Position numbers and translations under genes: made by a program. The notes below the pieces were generated by a model. That model was not told where the DNA came from. It saw only the letters and a list, made by a program, of their open reading frames with translations, and searched no databases. Of a DNA stretch of 64,000 nucleotides, positions 43,642 to 52,060 are shown in pieces (the stretch's first letter is position 1; every line of letters starts with the position of its first letter). The stretch lies in assembly GCF_028550395.1 (NCBI RefSeq), contig NZ_JAQQKW010000007.1, positions 1 to 64,000 on the forward strand. The letters run 5' to 3'. Source of the stretch: Asticcacaulis currens (GTDB lineage: Bacteria > Pseudomonadota > Alphaproteobacteria > Caulobacterales > Caulobacteraceae).

Positions 43642-44172
43642 TTAACCTTGTTTCGACTCTTCCCGATTGAGGAAGAAGACGTCGATGAACAACAGGGCCA
43701 CGCCGATATTGATGGCGGCGTCGGCGATGTTGAACACCCACGGAAAGCCCAGCCCCGAAAAATCGAGAAAATCGACCACGCCGCCGTAGATGACCCGGTC
43801 GATGGCGTTGCCGATGGCTCCGCCCGCCACCAGAGCCAGCCCCAGACCGATGACGCGCCGGTTGGTGCGGCGGACCCAGTCGATCAGGCAGGCCGACACG
43901 ACCAGCGAAAACAGGGTGAGCAGCCAGCGGCCGATCCCTTCCGAATGGAAGAAACCGAAGCTGACGCCCTTGTTCCACACCATGCTGAACGAGAAGAAGG
44001 GCAAAATCTTGACCTGTCCGAGACTGGGCAGTTGCAGACCGTATAAAATCCAGTTCTTGCTGATCTGATCGAGGATCAGGCCGATCAGGCCGATCAGCAG
44101 CATCTGCCGCCCCAGCGGCGTGGTGTGCGGCGGGGCGAAGTGGGTTTTCAGCTTGGTGTGAAGGTCAGTCAT
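43642..44172 (-). CDS. lspA: Lipoprotein signal peptidase II
   Basis: Membrane aspartic protease of 176 residues with four helices. It has KNWILYGLQ, FSMVWNKGVSFGFF (the FNxGxAFG region), the catalytic-Asp segments GGAIGNAIDRVIYGGVVDFLDF, and FNIADAAINIG. It cuts prolipoprotein signals before the lipid-modified cysteine. It lies 156 bases after ileS, as is usual in proteobacteria, with palindromic repeats in the gap. Confidence 0.96.
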   Translation of the reverse strand: MTDLHTKLKTHFAPPHTTPLGRQMLLIGLIGLILDQISKNWILYGLQLPSLGQVKILPFFSFSMVWNKGVSFGFFHSEGIGRWLLTLFSLVVSACLIDWVRRTNRRVIGLGLALVAGGAIGNAIDRVIYGGVVDFLDFSGLGFPWVFNIADAAINIGVALLFIDVFFLNREESKQG

Positions 44173-44203
44173 GATTGGCCGTCGATGCAGAAGATAAGCA
44201 CCT

Positions 44204-44325
44204 CCCCTGATATCAGGGGAGGGTGGATCGGCGCGTGAGCGACGAGACGGGTGGGGTTAATCCCGCCGCATAACCCCCCTCCGGCTAAAGCCGGTATCCC
44301 CTCTGATATCAGGGGGGAAGCGGGA
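44204..44325. repeat. CCTCCC hairpin repeats between ileS and lspA
   Basis: CACCTCCCCTGATATCAGGG and its complement at about 44202-44224, and CCCCTCTGATATCAGGGGG at about 44300-44322, plus CCGGCTAAAGCCGG. Same GC-rich family as at 15384 and 47510. Confidence 0.6.
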
Positions 44326-44328
44326 CGA

Positions 44329-47217
44329 CTAGCCCCCACGAGCGGCGTCCCATTCGGCGACGGCGGCGGCGTCGCGCAAAGAGAGATCCGGGTAGCGCGG
44401 GTCCGAGCCCACTTCGGGCAGGATGCGCCACGACCGCTGACACTTGTTGCCGTGCGCGATGTGCACCACGACCGACACGTCCTTCACCTCGTTGAGGCGG
44501 AAGGCGTCGTCCGGGCCGACTGAGGCCGACAGCACGGCCTGAGACGTGCGGAAGACCTCCGCCGCGTCGATGCCGTCAAAGGCCGCCAGCAGCGGTTCGG
44601 AGTCGATAAACACCGTCGGCGCGGCTTCGAGCGCCGAACCGATCACCTTGTCGCGGCGCTTCTCTTCCAGAGCGGCGGTAACGACCGACAGCACTTCCTC
44701 GATCTTGCCCCAGCGCGCCGCTTCGGCGGCATTGTGCCATTCGGCGGGCACGGCAGGCAGGGTGCGATAAAGGTTTTCCGGTGCGTCCGGATAGCGATAG
44801 CTCCACGCCTCTTCGGTGGTGAAGGCCATGATGGGCGACAGCCAGGCCGTCAGGCGCTCAAACAGGATGTTGAGCACGGTGCGGCAGGCGCGGCGCTTTA
44901 CGTCCGACGGCTTGTCGCAATAGAGGCTGTCCTTGCGGATGTCGAAATAGAGCGACGACAGGGTCTGGGACGCAAAATCGGCCACCGGACGGATGACGCC
45001 GGCGAAGTCATAGGCGTCATAGGCGGCGCGCACCTTGGCATCCAACTCATGCACGTGGTGCAGGATATAGCGTTCCAGCGACGGCATGTCCTGATAATCG
45101 ACGGCCTCAGCGTCCGTATAACCGTTGAGCGCGCCCAAGAGATAGCGCAGCGAATTGCGTAGCTTGCGATAGGCGTCCACGGTCGTCTGGATGATCTGCT
45201 TGCCGATGCGCAGGTCGTCGGAATAGTCGGACAGGGCGACCCACAGGCGCAGAATTTCGACGCCGGATTCCTTGGCGATGTCCTGCGGGGCGACGACATT
45301 GCCCTTGGACTTCGACATCTTCTCGCCCTGTTCGTCGAGGACGAAACCGTGGGTCAGGACGGCCTTATACGGCGCACGGCCGCGTGTGCCGCACGACTCA
45401 AGCAGCGACGACTGGAACCAGCCGCGGTGCTGATCCGAGCCTTCGAGATAGAGGTCGGCGGGGCTATGGGTATTGTCGCGGCCTTCCAGTGTAAAGGCGT
45501 GGGTCGAGCCGGAGTCGAACCACACATCCAGAATATCCGTAACCTTCTCATAGTCCGCCGGATTGTAGCCATTGCCCAGAAAATCCTCGTCCGGGCGCGT
45601 GAACCAGGCGTCTGCGCCCTCAGATGCAATGAGCTTGATGATGCGGTCGTTGACCGCCTCGTCCTTCAGCGGCTCACCCGTCTTTTTATCGACGTACATG
45701 GCCAGTGGCGTGCCCCAGTTGCGCTGACGGCTGATCAGCCAGTCCGGGCGGGTTTCGACCATGCTGCCGATACGGTTGCGGCCCTGATCGGGGTAGAAGG
45801 CGGTCTCGGAGATGGCCTTCAGCGCCGTGGCGCGCAGGTTCGTCTCACCGTCCATGCGGATAAACCACTGGGGCGTGTTGCGGAAGATGACCGGGGCTTT
45901 AGAGCGCCACGAATGCGGATAGGAGTGATCGACGCGACCGCGCGCCAGCAGGTTGCCGGCTTCGATCAGCTTTTCCATCACCACCTTGTTGGCGTCGCCG
46001 AACTTGCCGGCCTTCTTGCCCTCGGTTTCAAGGACTTTCAGACCCGCAAACAGCGGCACATGCGGGTAGTAGGCCCCATCGGGGTCCACGGTGTCGGGGA
46101 TGGAATCCAGCGAATAGCCATGCTTGAGCCACACCAGATAGTCGTCCGCGCCGTGGCCGGGCGCCGTGTGCACGAAGCCCGTACCGGCATCGTCCGTGAC
46201 GTGATCGCCCGCCAGCATGGGCACGTCGAAGTCATAGCCGCCGGGTCCACCTACATCGAACAACGGATGTTGCAAGGTCCACCCAGTTGGATCAACAGAC
46301 GCCACCTTGGACCAGCGTGCTACCTTGGCCGCCTTGAAAACATCCTCGACGAGTTTATCCGCGACGATGAGACAGTCGCCGACCGAGACCCAAGGTTCGA
46401 ACTCAAGATTTTCTTCAATCGCCTCGACTTTGAAGGAACTATAGGCGACCTTTGGGTTGAAACTGACGGCACGGTTTGCCGGGATAGTCCATGGCGTTGT
46501 CGTCCAGATCACCACATCTCCGGGAACCGGGCCATTTAGGACCGGGAACTTCACCCAGATGGTCGGGCTGACGTGCGGGTGGTATTCGACCTCAGCGTCG
46601 GCCAGAGCCGTGCGCTCGACCGGCGACCACATGACGGGTTTTGAGCCCCGATAAAGCTGGCCCGACATCAGGAACTTGTGGAACTCCGCCGTCACCTTCG
46701 CTTCGGTGTCGAAGTCCATGGTGGCGTAGCGCTCATCCCATTCGCCTAAGACGCCCAGACGCTTGAACTCTTCGCGCTGCACGCCGATCCATTCGGCGGC
46801 GTATTCGCGGCAGGCCTTGCGGAACTCGGCGGCGGGCACCTCGTCCTTCTTGCGGCCCCTGGCGCGGAACTGCTCCTCGATCTTCCATTCGATGGGCAGG
46901 CCGTGGCAGTCCCAGCCGGGGACGTAATCGACGTCATAGCCCATCAGGAACTTCGAGCGCACCACGAAGTCCTTGAGAATCTTGTTCAGCGCATGGCCGA
47001 TATGGATGTTGCCATTGGCGTAGGGCGGGCCGTCGTGCAGCACGAACAGGGGGGCGTTCTTGGCCTGACGCGCCTTGCGCACGCTGTGGTACAGGTCGGA
47101 CTCTTCCCACTTTTTCAGCATTTCGGGCTCGGCCTTGGGCAGGCCGGCGCGCATCGGGAAGGCGGTTTCAGGCAGGAAGACGGTTTCGCGGTAATCGCGT
47201 GAAGGGTGTTCGGACAT
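44329..47217 (-). CDS. ileS: Isoleucyl-tRNA synthetase
   Basis: Class I tRNA synthetase of 962 residues. It has the ATP motif HIGHALNKILKDFVV, an editing domain (GTGFVHTAPGHGADDYLVW), the second motif GEKMSKSKGN, the GWFQSSLLESCGTRGRAPYK segment and an anticodon-binding C-terminal part. It loads isoleucine on tRNA-Ile and edits valine. The first gene of ileS-lspA-bamF. A leader of about 100 bases upstream can fold into a branched structure. Confidence 0.97.
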   Translation of the reverse strand: MSEHPSRDYRETVFLPETAFPMRAGLPKAEPEMLKKWEESDLYHSVRKARQAKNAPLFVLHDGPPYANGNIHIGHALNKILKDFVVRSKFLMGYDVDYVPGWDCHGLPIEWKIEEQFRARGRKKDEVPAAEFRKACREYAAEWIGVQREEFKRLGVLGEWDERYATMDFDTEAKVTAEFHKFLMSGQLYRGSKPVMWSPVERTALADAEVEYHPHVSPTIWVKFPVLNGPVPGDVVIWTTTPWTIPANRAVSFNPKVAYSSFKVEAIEENLEFEPWVSVGDCLIVADKLVEDVFKAAKVARWSKVASVDPTGWTLQHPLFDVGGPGGYDFDVPMLAGDHVTDDAGTGFVHTAPGHGADDYLVWLKHGYSLDSIPDTVDPDGAYYPHVPLFAGLKVLETEGKKAGKFGDANKVVMEKLIEAGNLLARGRVDHSYPHSWRSKAPVIFRNTPQWFIRMDGETNLRATALKAISETAFYPDQGRNRIGSMVETRPDWLISRQRNWGTPLAMYVDKKTGEPLKDEAVNDRIIKLIASEGADAWFTRPDEDFLGNGYNPADYEKVTDILDVWFDSGSTHAFTLEGRDNTHSPADLYLEGSDQHRGWFQSSLLESCGTRGRAPYKAVLTHGFVLDEQGEKMSKSKGNVVAPQDIAKESGVEILRLWVALSDYSDDLRIGKQIIQTTVDAYRKLRNSLRYLLGALNGYTDAEAVDYQDMPSLERYILHHVHELDAKVRAAYDAYDFAGVIRPVADFASQTLSSLYFDIRKDSLYCDKPSDVKRRACRTVLNILFERLTAWLSPIMAFTTEEAWSYRYPDAPENLYRTLPAVPAEWHNAAEAARWGKIEEVLSVVTAALEEKRRDKVIGSALEAAPTVFIDSEPLLAAFDGIDAAEVFRTSQAVLSASVGPDDAFRLNEVKDVSVVVHIAHGNKCQRSWRILPEVGSDPRYPDLSLRDAAAVAEWDAARGG

Positions 47218-47240
47218 GAATCCTGATATCTCTGGGAGGG

Positions 47241-47335
47241 GATACGGTCAAATAAGGCGTGGCGATGTACTCCCAGCGCAAGACCCGGTGCGGGTGGCTT
47301 ACGCTGGGCTTCAAATTCGAAGCTGCGCCCGTATC
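47241..47335 (-). ncRNA. Possible structured leader RNA of ileS
   Basis: Read leftward, GATACGG (from 47335) can pair with CCGTATC (to 47241) and close a branch that encloses two hairpins. One is GCTTC-GAATTT-GAAGC (47308-47323). The other is CCCAGCG...CGCTGGG with an inner ACCCG-CAC-CGGGT (47272-47308). It ends about 24 bases before the ileS start. No known T-box parts (specifier or TGGN bulge) were identified. It could be a regulatory leader or an unrelated repeat. Confidence 0.4.
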
Positions 47336-47379
47336 GTCAACATGGAGGCAGCGTTTATCAGAGGCCGCCGGGATTGCCT

Positions 47380-47470
47380 AGAGCGGAATGGTTTCTAATG
47401 GACATTCCGCTCAAACCGCAAAGGTGGCGGCCAAGGTGGCGCAAGCCACCGCCCGGCGAGGGGCCAAACA
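47380..47470. repeat. RIME-like repeat (copy e)
   Basis: AGAGCGGAATGGTTTCTAAT followed by GGACATTCCGCTC (part B), then the GGCGGCCAAGGTGGCG tail also seen after copy a. It lies in the 394-base gap between ileS and the GyrI-like gene; the rest of the gap holds the ileS leader and a CCTCCCC hairpin. Confidence 0.7.
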
Positions 47471-47509
47471 AAGACAGGGAAAGAAAAGTGGGTGAGGGTC
47501 CATTGTTAA

Positions 47510-47537
47510 AGCGCCTCCCCTAAAATTAGGGGAGGGG
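47510..47537. repeat. CCTCCCC hairpin repeat
   Basis: GCGCCTCCCCTAAAATTAGG and GGAGGGGC form an inverted repeat. Same family as 44204-44325. Confidence 0.5.
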
Positions 47538-47611
47538 CTTTGGGTTGGGGGCGCATCTAATCCTGACAAAAACTGTCAGCACGGCTTGTAACCTCCGCTC
47601 AGGAGGTGCCC

Positions 47612-48226
47612 ATGCGCAAGGTCGATCTGAAACGCGAGCGCAAGTCGCTCTATACCGCGCCCGCCGGTCAGTTTGTGCTGATCGACGTGCCGCCGCTGCC
47701 GTTCCTGATGATTGACGGCCACGGCGACCCCAATGGCGACGGCTTTGCTGCGTCCATGCAGGCCCTGTTTTCGGTGGCCTATGGGCTGAAATTCATGAGC
47801 AAGGTCGAATGTGACCTCGACTACAGCGTGCCGCCGATGGAAGGGCTGTGGTGGGCTGATCGTTTCGAGCGTTTCTATGACCGCGACAAGGACCTGTGGT
47901 CGTGGCGGATCATGGTGCCGCAGCCGGACGCCATCACGCCGGATATGTTCGCCCGCGCCGTGGTCGGGGCCGGGCGCAAGGGTAAAGGCGGTTCGGCGCT
48001 GGGGCGCTTACGGCTCGAAACCTGGGCCGAGGGCTTGAGCGTTCAGACCCTGCACATGGGGTCTTATGACGACGAAGGCCCGCTGATCGCGCGCCTGCAT
48101 CAATGGATTGCCGACAATGGCCTGAGCGAAACCGGCCACCACCACGAAATCTATCTGTCTGACCCGCGCCGCACTGTGCCGGAGAAGCTGAAGACGATCC
48201 TGCGTCAGCCGGTGCGGCACGTTTAG
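47612..48226 (+). CDS. GyrI-like domain protein
   Basis: Protein of 204 residues of the GyrI-like small-molecule-binding family, as single-domain forms. It has FVLIDVPPLPFLMIDGHGDPN near the start, VPPMEGLWW, LWSWRIMVPQPD and HHHEIYLSDPRRTVPEKLKT at the end. AGGAGG lies five bases before the ATG at 47612. Such stand-alone proteins bind or hydrolyse small cyclic compounds in some bacteria; the role here is unknown. It is convergent with ribF. Confidence 0.82.
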   Translation: MRKVDLKRERKSLYTAPAGQFVLIDVPPLPFLMIDGHGDPNGDGFAASMQALFSVAYGLKFMSKVECDLDYSVPPMEGLWWADRFERFYDRDKDLWSWRIMVPQPDAITPDMFARAVVGAGRKGKGGSALGRLRLETWAEGLSVQTLHMGSYDDEGPLIARLHQWIADNGLSETGHHHEIYLSDPRRTVPEKLKTILRQPVRHV

Positions 48227-48262
48227 ACCACTGGCCCTTCTCCCCGTCTGCGGCAGACGGGT

Positions 48263-49261
48263 TTATCGAAAATACGCCCGTGCCGTTTCGGCGTCTCTGG
48301 CGATTTGCGCTTTTAGGGCATCGAAGGAGGGGAATTTCTGTTCGCCGCGCAGATAGTGCAGCAATTCGACCTCGATCACCTGATCGTAGATGTCGTGGTC
48401 CAGCCCGAAGATATGCGTCTCGAAGCGCTCAGACAGGCCGCCCACCGTCGGGCGCTTGCCGAAATTGGTGACGCTGCCCAGCACCCGCCCGTCGCTGAGC
48501 CGCGTGCGCGTCACATAGACCCCGTATTGCGGGCGCAGATAGTCGCCAAGCTCGATATTGGCCGTCGGAAAGCCGATCTGACGCCCGATCTGATCGCCGC
48601 GCGACACGACACCGGCAAAGGCCTGCGGACGGCCCAGCACGTGCCCGGCCAGTTGCGCGTCACCGGCTTCCAGCGCCTCACGCACGGCCGACGACGACAG
48701 CTTGTGCCCCGTCTCATCGGTCTGACACGGGGTGACGGCGGTGGTGAAGCCCATCGACGCCCCTGACTCGCTGAGCGTCTGCGCCGAACCGCCGCCCTTC
48801 GCGCCATAACGGAAGTCGAAGCCGCAACTGATGTGGCTCAGTTTGAGGTGGTCGTGCAGTATGCTCTGCGTAAACGCCTCCGCCGTCAGGGCCGACAGCG
48901 TCTCGTCAAAGCGCAGCACAAAGACGTATTCAACGCCCAGCTCAGAAAAGGCGCGCACCTGCTGATCGAGAGTCATCAGGCGAAACGGCGTGACGGGCTT
49001 TCCGGCGCGCGTCAGAAAGAAGGCCTGCGGGTGCGGGTCGAAACAGACGACGGCGGAGGGGGCCCCCAGACGGTGTGCGGCGGCGATGGCGTTTTCGATC
49101 ACCCGCTGATGGCCGCGGTGCACGCCGTCAAAGCTGCCTATCGCCGCACAGGCACCGGTCGGCCACGCCACGCCCTGCGCCGCCGCGTTGAGCGCCTGCG
49201 CGCGCAGGGCTCCGCCGGGTTCGAGCGTCAGAAGAAACGCCTTGGTCGCCATTTGCGCCAT
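48263..49261 (-). CDS. ribF: Bifunctional riboflavin kinase/FAD synthetase
   Basis: Enzyme of 332 residues that makes FMN then FAD. The N-terminal nucleotidyltransferase has AIGSFDGVHRGHQRVI and CGFDFRYGAKGGG; the C-terminal kinase has IGFPTANIEL and VTNFGKRPTVGG. The start is either 49261 (MAQMATKAF) or the ATG nine bases downstream; the longer frame up to 49498 overlaps the MaoC gene and is not conserved. It lies directly after the MaoC gene (two bases apart). Confidence 0.93.
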   Translation of the reverse strand: MAQMATKAFLLTLEPGGALRAQALNAAAQGVAWPTGACAAIGSFDGVHRGHQRVIENAIAAAHRLGAPSAVVCFDPHPQAFFLTRAGKPVTPFRLMTLDQQVRAFSELGVEYVFVLRFDETLSALTAEAFTQSILHDHLKLSHISCGFDFRYGAKGGGSAQTLSESGASMGFTTAVTPCQTDETGHKLSSSAVREALEAGDAQLAGHVLGRPQAFAGVVSRGDQIGRQIGFPTANIELGDYLRPQYGVYVTRTRLSDGRVLGSVTNFGKRPTVGGLSERFETHIFGLDHDIYDQVIEVELLHYLRGEQKFPSFDALKAQIARDAETARAYFR

Positions 49262-49263
49262 GC

Positions 49264-49695
49264 TCAGACCGGCTTGCGCGGGGCGATGACCTCGGCCACG
49301 CCCTTGGCATAGGTCTTGCCGCCGACGCTGGCGACGGTAGTCAGGGTCACGACGCCGGTCTTGGACTGAATATCGGTGACGGTGAGGGTGATGGTCACCA
49401 CGTCGTCGATCTTCACCGCGCGCTTGAAACTCAGCGACTGCGACACATAGATGCTGCCGCGTCCGGGCAGGCCGCCGGCAATGGTCGCCGAAATCCACGC
49501 ATTCAACAGCGCCCCGTGGGCGATGCGCCCCTTGAACGGTGTGGTCGCCGCGTAGGCCTCATCGACGTGTACGGGGTTGTGGTCCTCCGACACCTCGGCA
49601 AAGGCGCGGATAGCCGCATCGGTGGCGGTGAAGGCGCGCTCCAGCGACTGACCCACGCTCAGGTCTTCGAGATACACGGTGACGGCATCGGTCAT
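49264..49695 (-). CDS. MaoC-like dehydratase ((R)-enoyl-CoA hydratase type)
   Basis: Hot-dog-fold hydratase of 143 residues. It has EDHNPVHVDEAYAATTPFKGRIAHGALL, which holds the catalytic Asp and His of the (R)-specific hydratases (D-x4-H pattern), and VSQSLSFKRAVKIDDVV. It hydrates trans-2-enoyl-CoA to (R)-3-hydroxyacyl-CoA. The ATG at 49695 is chosen; two codons upstream is a TTG. It is just ahead of ribF. It may feed polyhydroxyalkanoate or short fatty-acid metabolism. Confidence 0.88.
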   Translation of the reverse strand: MTDAVTVYLEDLSVGQSLERAFTATDAAIRAFAEVSEDHNPVHVDEAYAATTPFKGRIAHGALLNAWISATIAGGLPGRGSIYVSQSLSFKRAVKIDDVVTITLTVTDIQSKTGVVTLTTVASVGGKTYAKGVAEVIAPRKPV

Positions 49696-49728
49696 CAGCA
49701 AGGGTTCCCATGGCTTTTGGCCTGATCT

Positions 49729-49831
49729 ATAGCGGGATGATTTTAGATGAAAACATCATCCCGCTATAGATTCCTATTTGTCGCGCAATTTTTCCGAAAA
49801 GTGGTTTCCACTTTGTCGGATTGCGCTTTAG
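49729..49831. repeat. RIME-like mosaic repeat (copy f), complete
   Basis: Part B TATAGCGGGATGATTTTAGA with AACATCATCCCGCTATA, the linker CTATTTGTCGCG, and part A CAATTTTTCCGAAAAGTGG with CCACTTTGTCGGATTG. It lies in the 400-base gap upstream of cheY; the rest of the gap is AT-rich. Confidence 0.75.
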
Positions 49832-50003
49832 GGCGCGCGGCAGCGTTTGCCAAGACGCGCGGTGCAGAATCCCGCCGCTCTGAGGTGCGTAAAACTGTCC
49901 CGATTTGGCATTATTTTTTCAAACGCGGTTCACAAAACGCGGGTTTTTCATGGTTAACTATAGTTATATCATTGAATAATATAAAAAAATTTGGCCGCGC
50001 CCT

Positions 50004-50018
50004 TTAACTCTATTTTAT
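50004..50018 (+). promoter_or_regulatory. CtrA-like box upstream of cheY
   Basis: TTAA-CTCTATT-TTAT matches TTAA-N7-TTAA in seven of eight positions, about 85 bases before the cheY start, in an AT-rich region. Chance is possible given that composition. Confidence 0.3.
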
Positions 50019-50101
50019 CCGCTTGCTGCCATTATGGCCCAGTCAGATGTGAAGGGCCTGCATAAGGCAGGTTCGAGTATTACAAAGGTGGGCACACTCA
50101 C

Positions 50102-50488
50102 ATGGCCGTCGATATGTCCATGCAGATCCTGGTGGTTGATGATTACAAGACCATGCTTCGGATCATTTCCAATCTGCTGAAGCAGCTGGGATTCGAGAAC
50201 ATCGAGGAAGCGTCGGATGGCGCGGAAGCCCTCGAAAAGATGAAGAAGACCAGTTACGGTCTGGTCATTTCCGACTGGAATATGGAGCCCATGACCGGCT
50301 ATGAGCTTCTTCTGAAGGTGCGTTCAGACGATTCGCTGAAACGCACGCCCTTCATCATGGTTACGGCCGAGTCCAAGACCGAGAACGTGATCGCGGCCAA
50401 AAAGGCTGGCGTGAACAACTACATCGTTAAGCCGTTCAACGGTGCGACGCTGAAGCAGAAGATCACCGCCGTTCTTGGCGAATTCTAA
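50102..50488 (+). CDS. cheY: Single-domain response regulator CheY
   Basis: Receiver of 128 residues with acid pair Asp13-Asp14, phospho-acceptor Asp58 (ISDWNMEPMTG), Thr88 (VTAES) and Lys110 (KPF). The KTENVIAAKKAGVNNYIVKPF end is close to chemotaxis CheY proteins. When phosphorylated it would bind the flagellar switch and change the direction of rotation. The ATG at 50102 follows a region with no obvious SD. A CheZ-like phosphatase gene follows after a RIME-like half repeat, so the two are partners. Confidence 0.92.
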   Translation: MAVDMSMQILVVDDYKTMLRIISNLLKQLGFENIEEASDGAEALEKMKKTSYGLVISDWNMEPMTGYELLLKVRSDDSLKRTPFIMVTAESKTENVIAAKKAGVNNYIVKPFNGATLKQKITAVLGEF

Positions 50489-50533
50489 AGCGCAATCCGA
50501 TAAGTGGGCACCACTTTTCGATAAGGTTGCGCG
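50488..50533. repeat. RIME-like half repeat (copy g) between cheY and cheZ
   Basis: AAGCGCAATCCGATAAGTGG and CCACTTTTCGATAAGGTTGC face each other (part A only). It abuts the cheY TAA stop. Confidence 0.7.
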
Positions 50534-50559
50534 AAGAACTAAAGTATTGACCGACTATC

Positions 50560-51525
50560 ATGCAGGTTAAAATGGGCCAGGTTGCACCCAAACAGGCTGA
50601 ATCTCCCGCTCTGGAGCCCGTTGACGCGGCTCTGGCGGCGGCGATGGAGCCCAAGCTGATCAATTTGATGCAGCAGTCCGAGGCCCTTGTCAGCCTGATG
50701 CGGGAATTCTTCCAGCAGCTCGACAGACGCCGCGCCGAAGAGTTTGCCGTTATCGCCGGCTATATCGCCAAGGCCAAGGAAGAGATCCGGGAGCTGAGGC
50801 CGCACGATCTGTCGCAGGAGCGTATCCCTACGGCCGGTGCGGAACTGGAAGCCATTACCCGCGATACGGAAAACGCCACGCACAACATCATGAACGCCGC
50901 TGAGGCGATCATGGGCATGGATGTCTCCGACCCCAAGGCCTACAAGGCGGCGGTGGACGACGAGGTGATGAAGATTTTCGAAGCCTGCTCGTTCCAGGAC
51001 ATCACCGGTCAGCGCGTGTCGAAGGTCGTCAACGTCCTCAAACAGATCGAGGAGCGCGTCGGCAAGCTGGCGGCGACCCTGGGCGTTGAGGACAAGGATG
51101 TCGAGCTGTCCGAACGTGAAAAGCGTGCCCGCGATCTGCTGCTCAACGGCCCCGCTATTGGCGGTCCGGAAACCCGTCAGGACGCCATCGACGCCATGTT
51201 CGATGAAGCGCCTGTGACGGCCCCGGAACTGAAGGTGCAGGCCCCGAAGGTTGAAGCGCCCAAAGCCGAACCCAAACCGGAACCACAGCCTGAGCCCAAG
51301 CCGGAGCCGGTCGCCAAGGCGGCCCCTGCACCGGTTGCCGCCCCGGACCCCACCCCGGACGCCGGCAATTCTCAGGATGATATCGACGCCCTGTTCGATA
51401 CGCCGGCCCCTGCGGCCAGCAATGAGCCTCAGTCTCAGGACGACATCGACGCCCTGTTCGACATGTCGCCGGAAGACCTCAAAAAGACCAATTCTCAGGA
51501 CGATATCGACGCCCTGTTCGACTGA
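50560..51525 (+). CDS. cheZ: CheZ-family CheY-P phosphatase with three FliM-like C-terminal peptides
   Basis: Protein of 321 residues. The CheZ core helices contain CSFQDITGQRVSKVV, with Asp147 and Gln151 at the positions of the catalytic pair. A Pro/Ala/Lys-rich linker (about 215-270) follows. The tail then has SQDDIDALFD three times, at residues 271-280, 292-301 and 312-321 (the very C terminus), plus a weak copy, RQDAIDAMFDEA, at 206-217. Similar peptides (SQAEIDALL) form the CheY-binding N terminus of FliM. It removes the phosphate from CheY-P. An ATG four codons downstream (50572) is also possible. It follows cheY after 72 bases. Confidence 0.88.
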   Translation: MQVKMGQVAPKQAESPALEPVDAALAAAMEPKLINLMQQSEALVSLMREFFQQLDRRRAEEFAVIAGYIAKAKEEIRELRPHDLSQERIPTAGAELEAITRDTENATHNIMNAAEAIMGMDVSDPKAYKAAVDDEVMKIFEACSFQDITGQRVSKVVNVLKQIEERVGKLAATLGVEDKDVELSEREKRARDLLLNGPAIGGPETRQDAIDAMFDEAPVTAPELKVQAPKVEAPKAEPKPEPQPEPKPEPVAKAAPAPVAAPDPTPDAGNSQDDIDALFDTPAPAASNEPQSQDDIDALFDMSPEDLKKTNSQDDIDALFD

Positions 51526-51607
51526 TCCGGCGGGCTCCCGATCACTCCCCATAATGGACAAGGCCGGTCAACGGCCTGTCCCGCAGGCCTTCGTGATGGT
51601 GGCCCGT

Positions 51608-51723
51608 CAGGGCGGAATGACAGACCGTCATTCCGCCCTGACTGTTTTCTTGTCGCGCATTTTATTCCGAAAACCGCTACGCACTTTTGGCTTCGCCGAA
51701 CTGCGTTTCGGAATGCGCCTAAA
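51608..51723. repeat. RIME-like mosaic repeat (copy h), complete
   Basis: Part B CAGGGCGGAATGACAG and CTGTCATTCCGCCCTG-like halves, the linker TTTTCTTGTCGCG, and part A CATTTTATTCCGAAAACC with CGGAATGCGCC. It lies between cheZ and the small membrane-protein gene. Confidence 0.7.
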
Positions 51724-51789
51724 CCCCTTCCGCCCCTATCCGGAAGTGGTTTTGCTGTGATAAAGAGCAAACGCTAGAGGTAGCCTTTG

Positions 51790-52059
51790 GTGATAGTTCT
51801 TAACATACTGGGTTTCGTCGTTGTCTTCGCGACTCTCTGGCTTTTCTTTTGGCTCGGCCTTACAGAACGGCCAAGGTGGCTGATTATTTTGCTTGCCGCG
51901 ATATTCACTCTGGCCAATATGGTAGTATGGCACGCCCTGAAACTACCATGCGCTGAGGCGCGGCAAATCTCAGCAGGGCTGATCATCCTTGCTGGTGGAT
52001 TGATACCTGTATTGCGCTGGGTGTTTCCTAAAAGAGCCCCGTTCAGGCGCTTAGGATAG
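51790..52059 (+). CDS. Small membrane protein with three helices, unknown function
   Basis: Protein of 89 residues with three hydrophobic segments (about 2-24, 30-48 and 61-79) and a basic end KRAPFRRLG. The GTG at 51790 has AGAGG seven bases upstream; a TTG just before it is also possible. Codon use is lower in GC at third positions than that of its neighbours, which suggests recent acquisition or weak selection. It converges with the next gene (one base apart). No family was recognised. Confidence 0.55.
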   Translation: MIVLNILGFVVVFATLWLFFWLGLTERPRWLIILLAAIFTLANMVVWHALKLPCAEARQISAGLIILAGGLIPVLRWVFPKRAPFRRLG

Positions 52060-52060
52060 A

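Noticed and set aside
49262-49498. Longer ribF frame into the MaoC gene
   Set aside because: It overlaps a conserved gene in another frame and adds unconserved residues.
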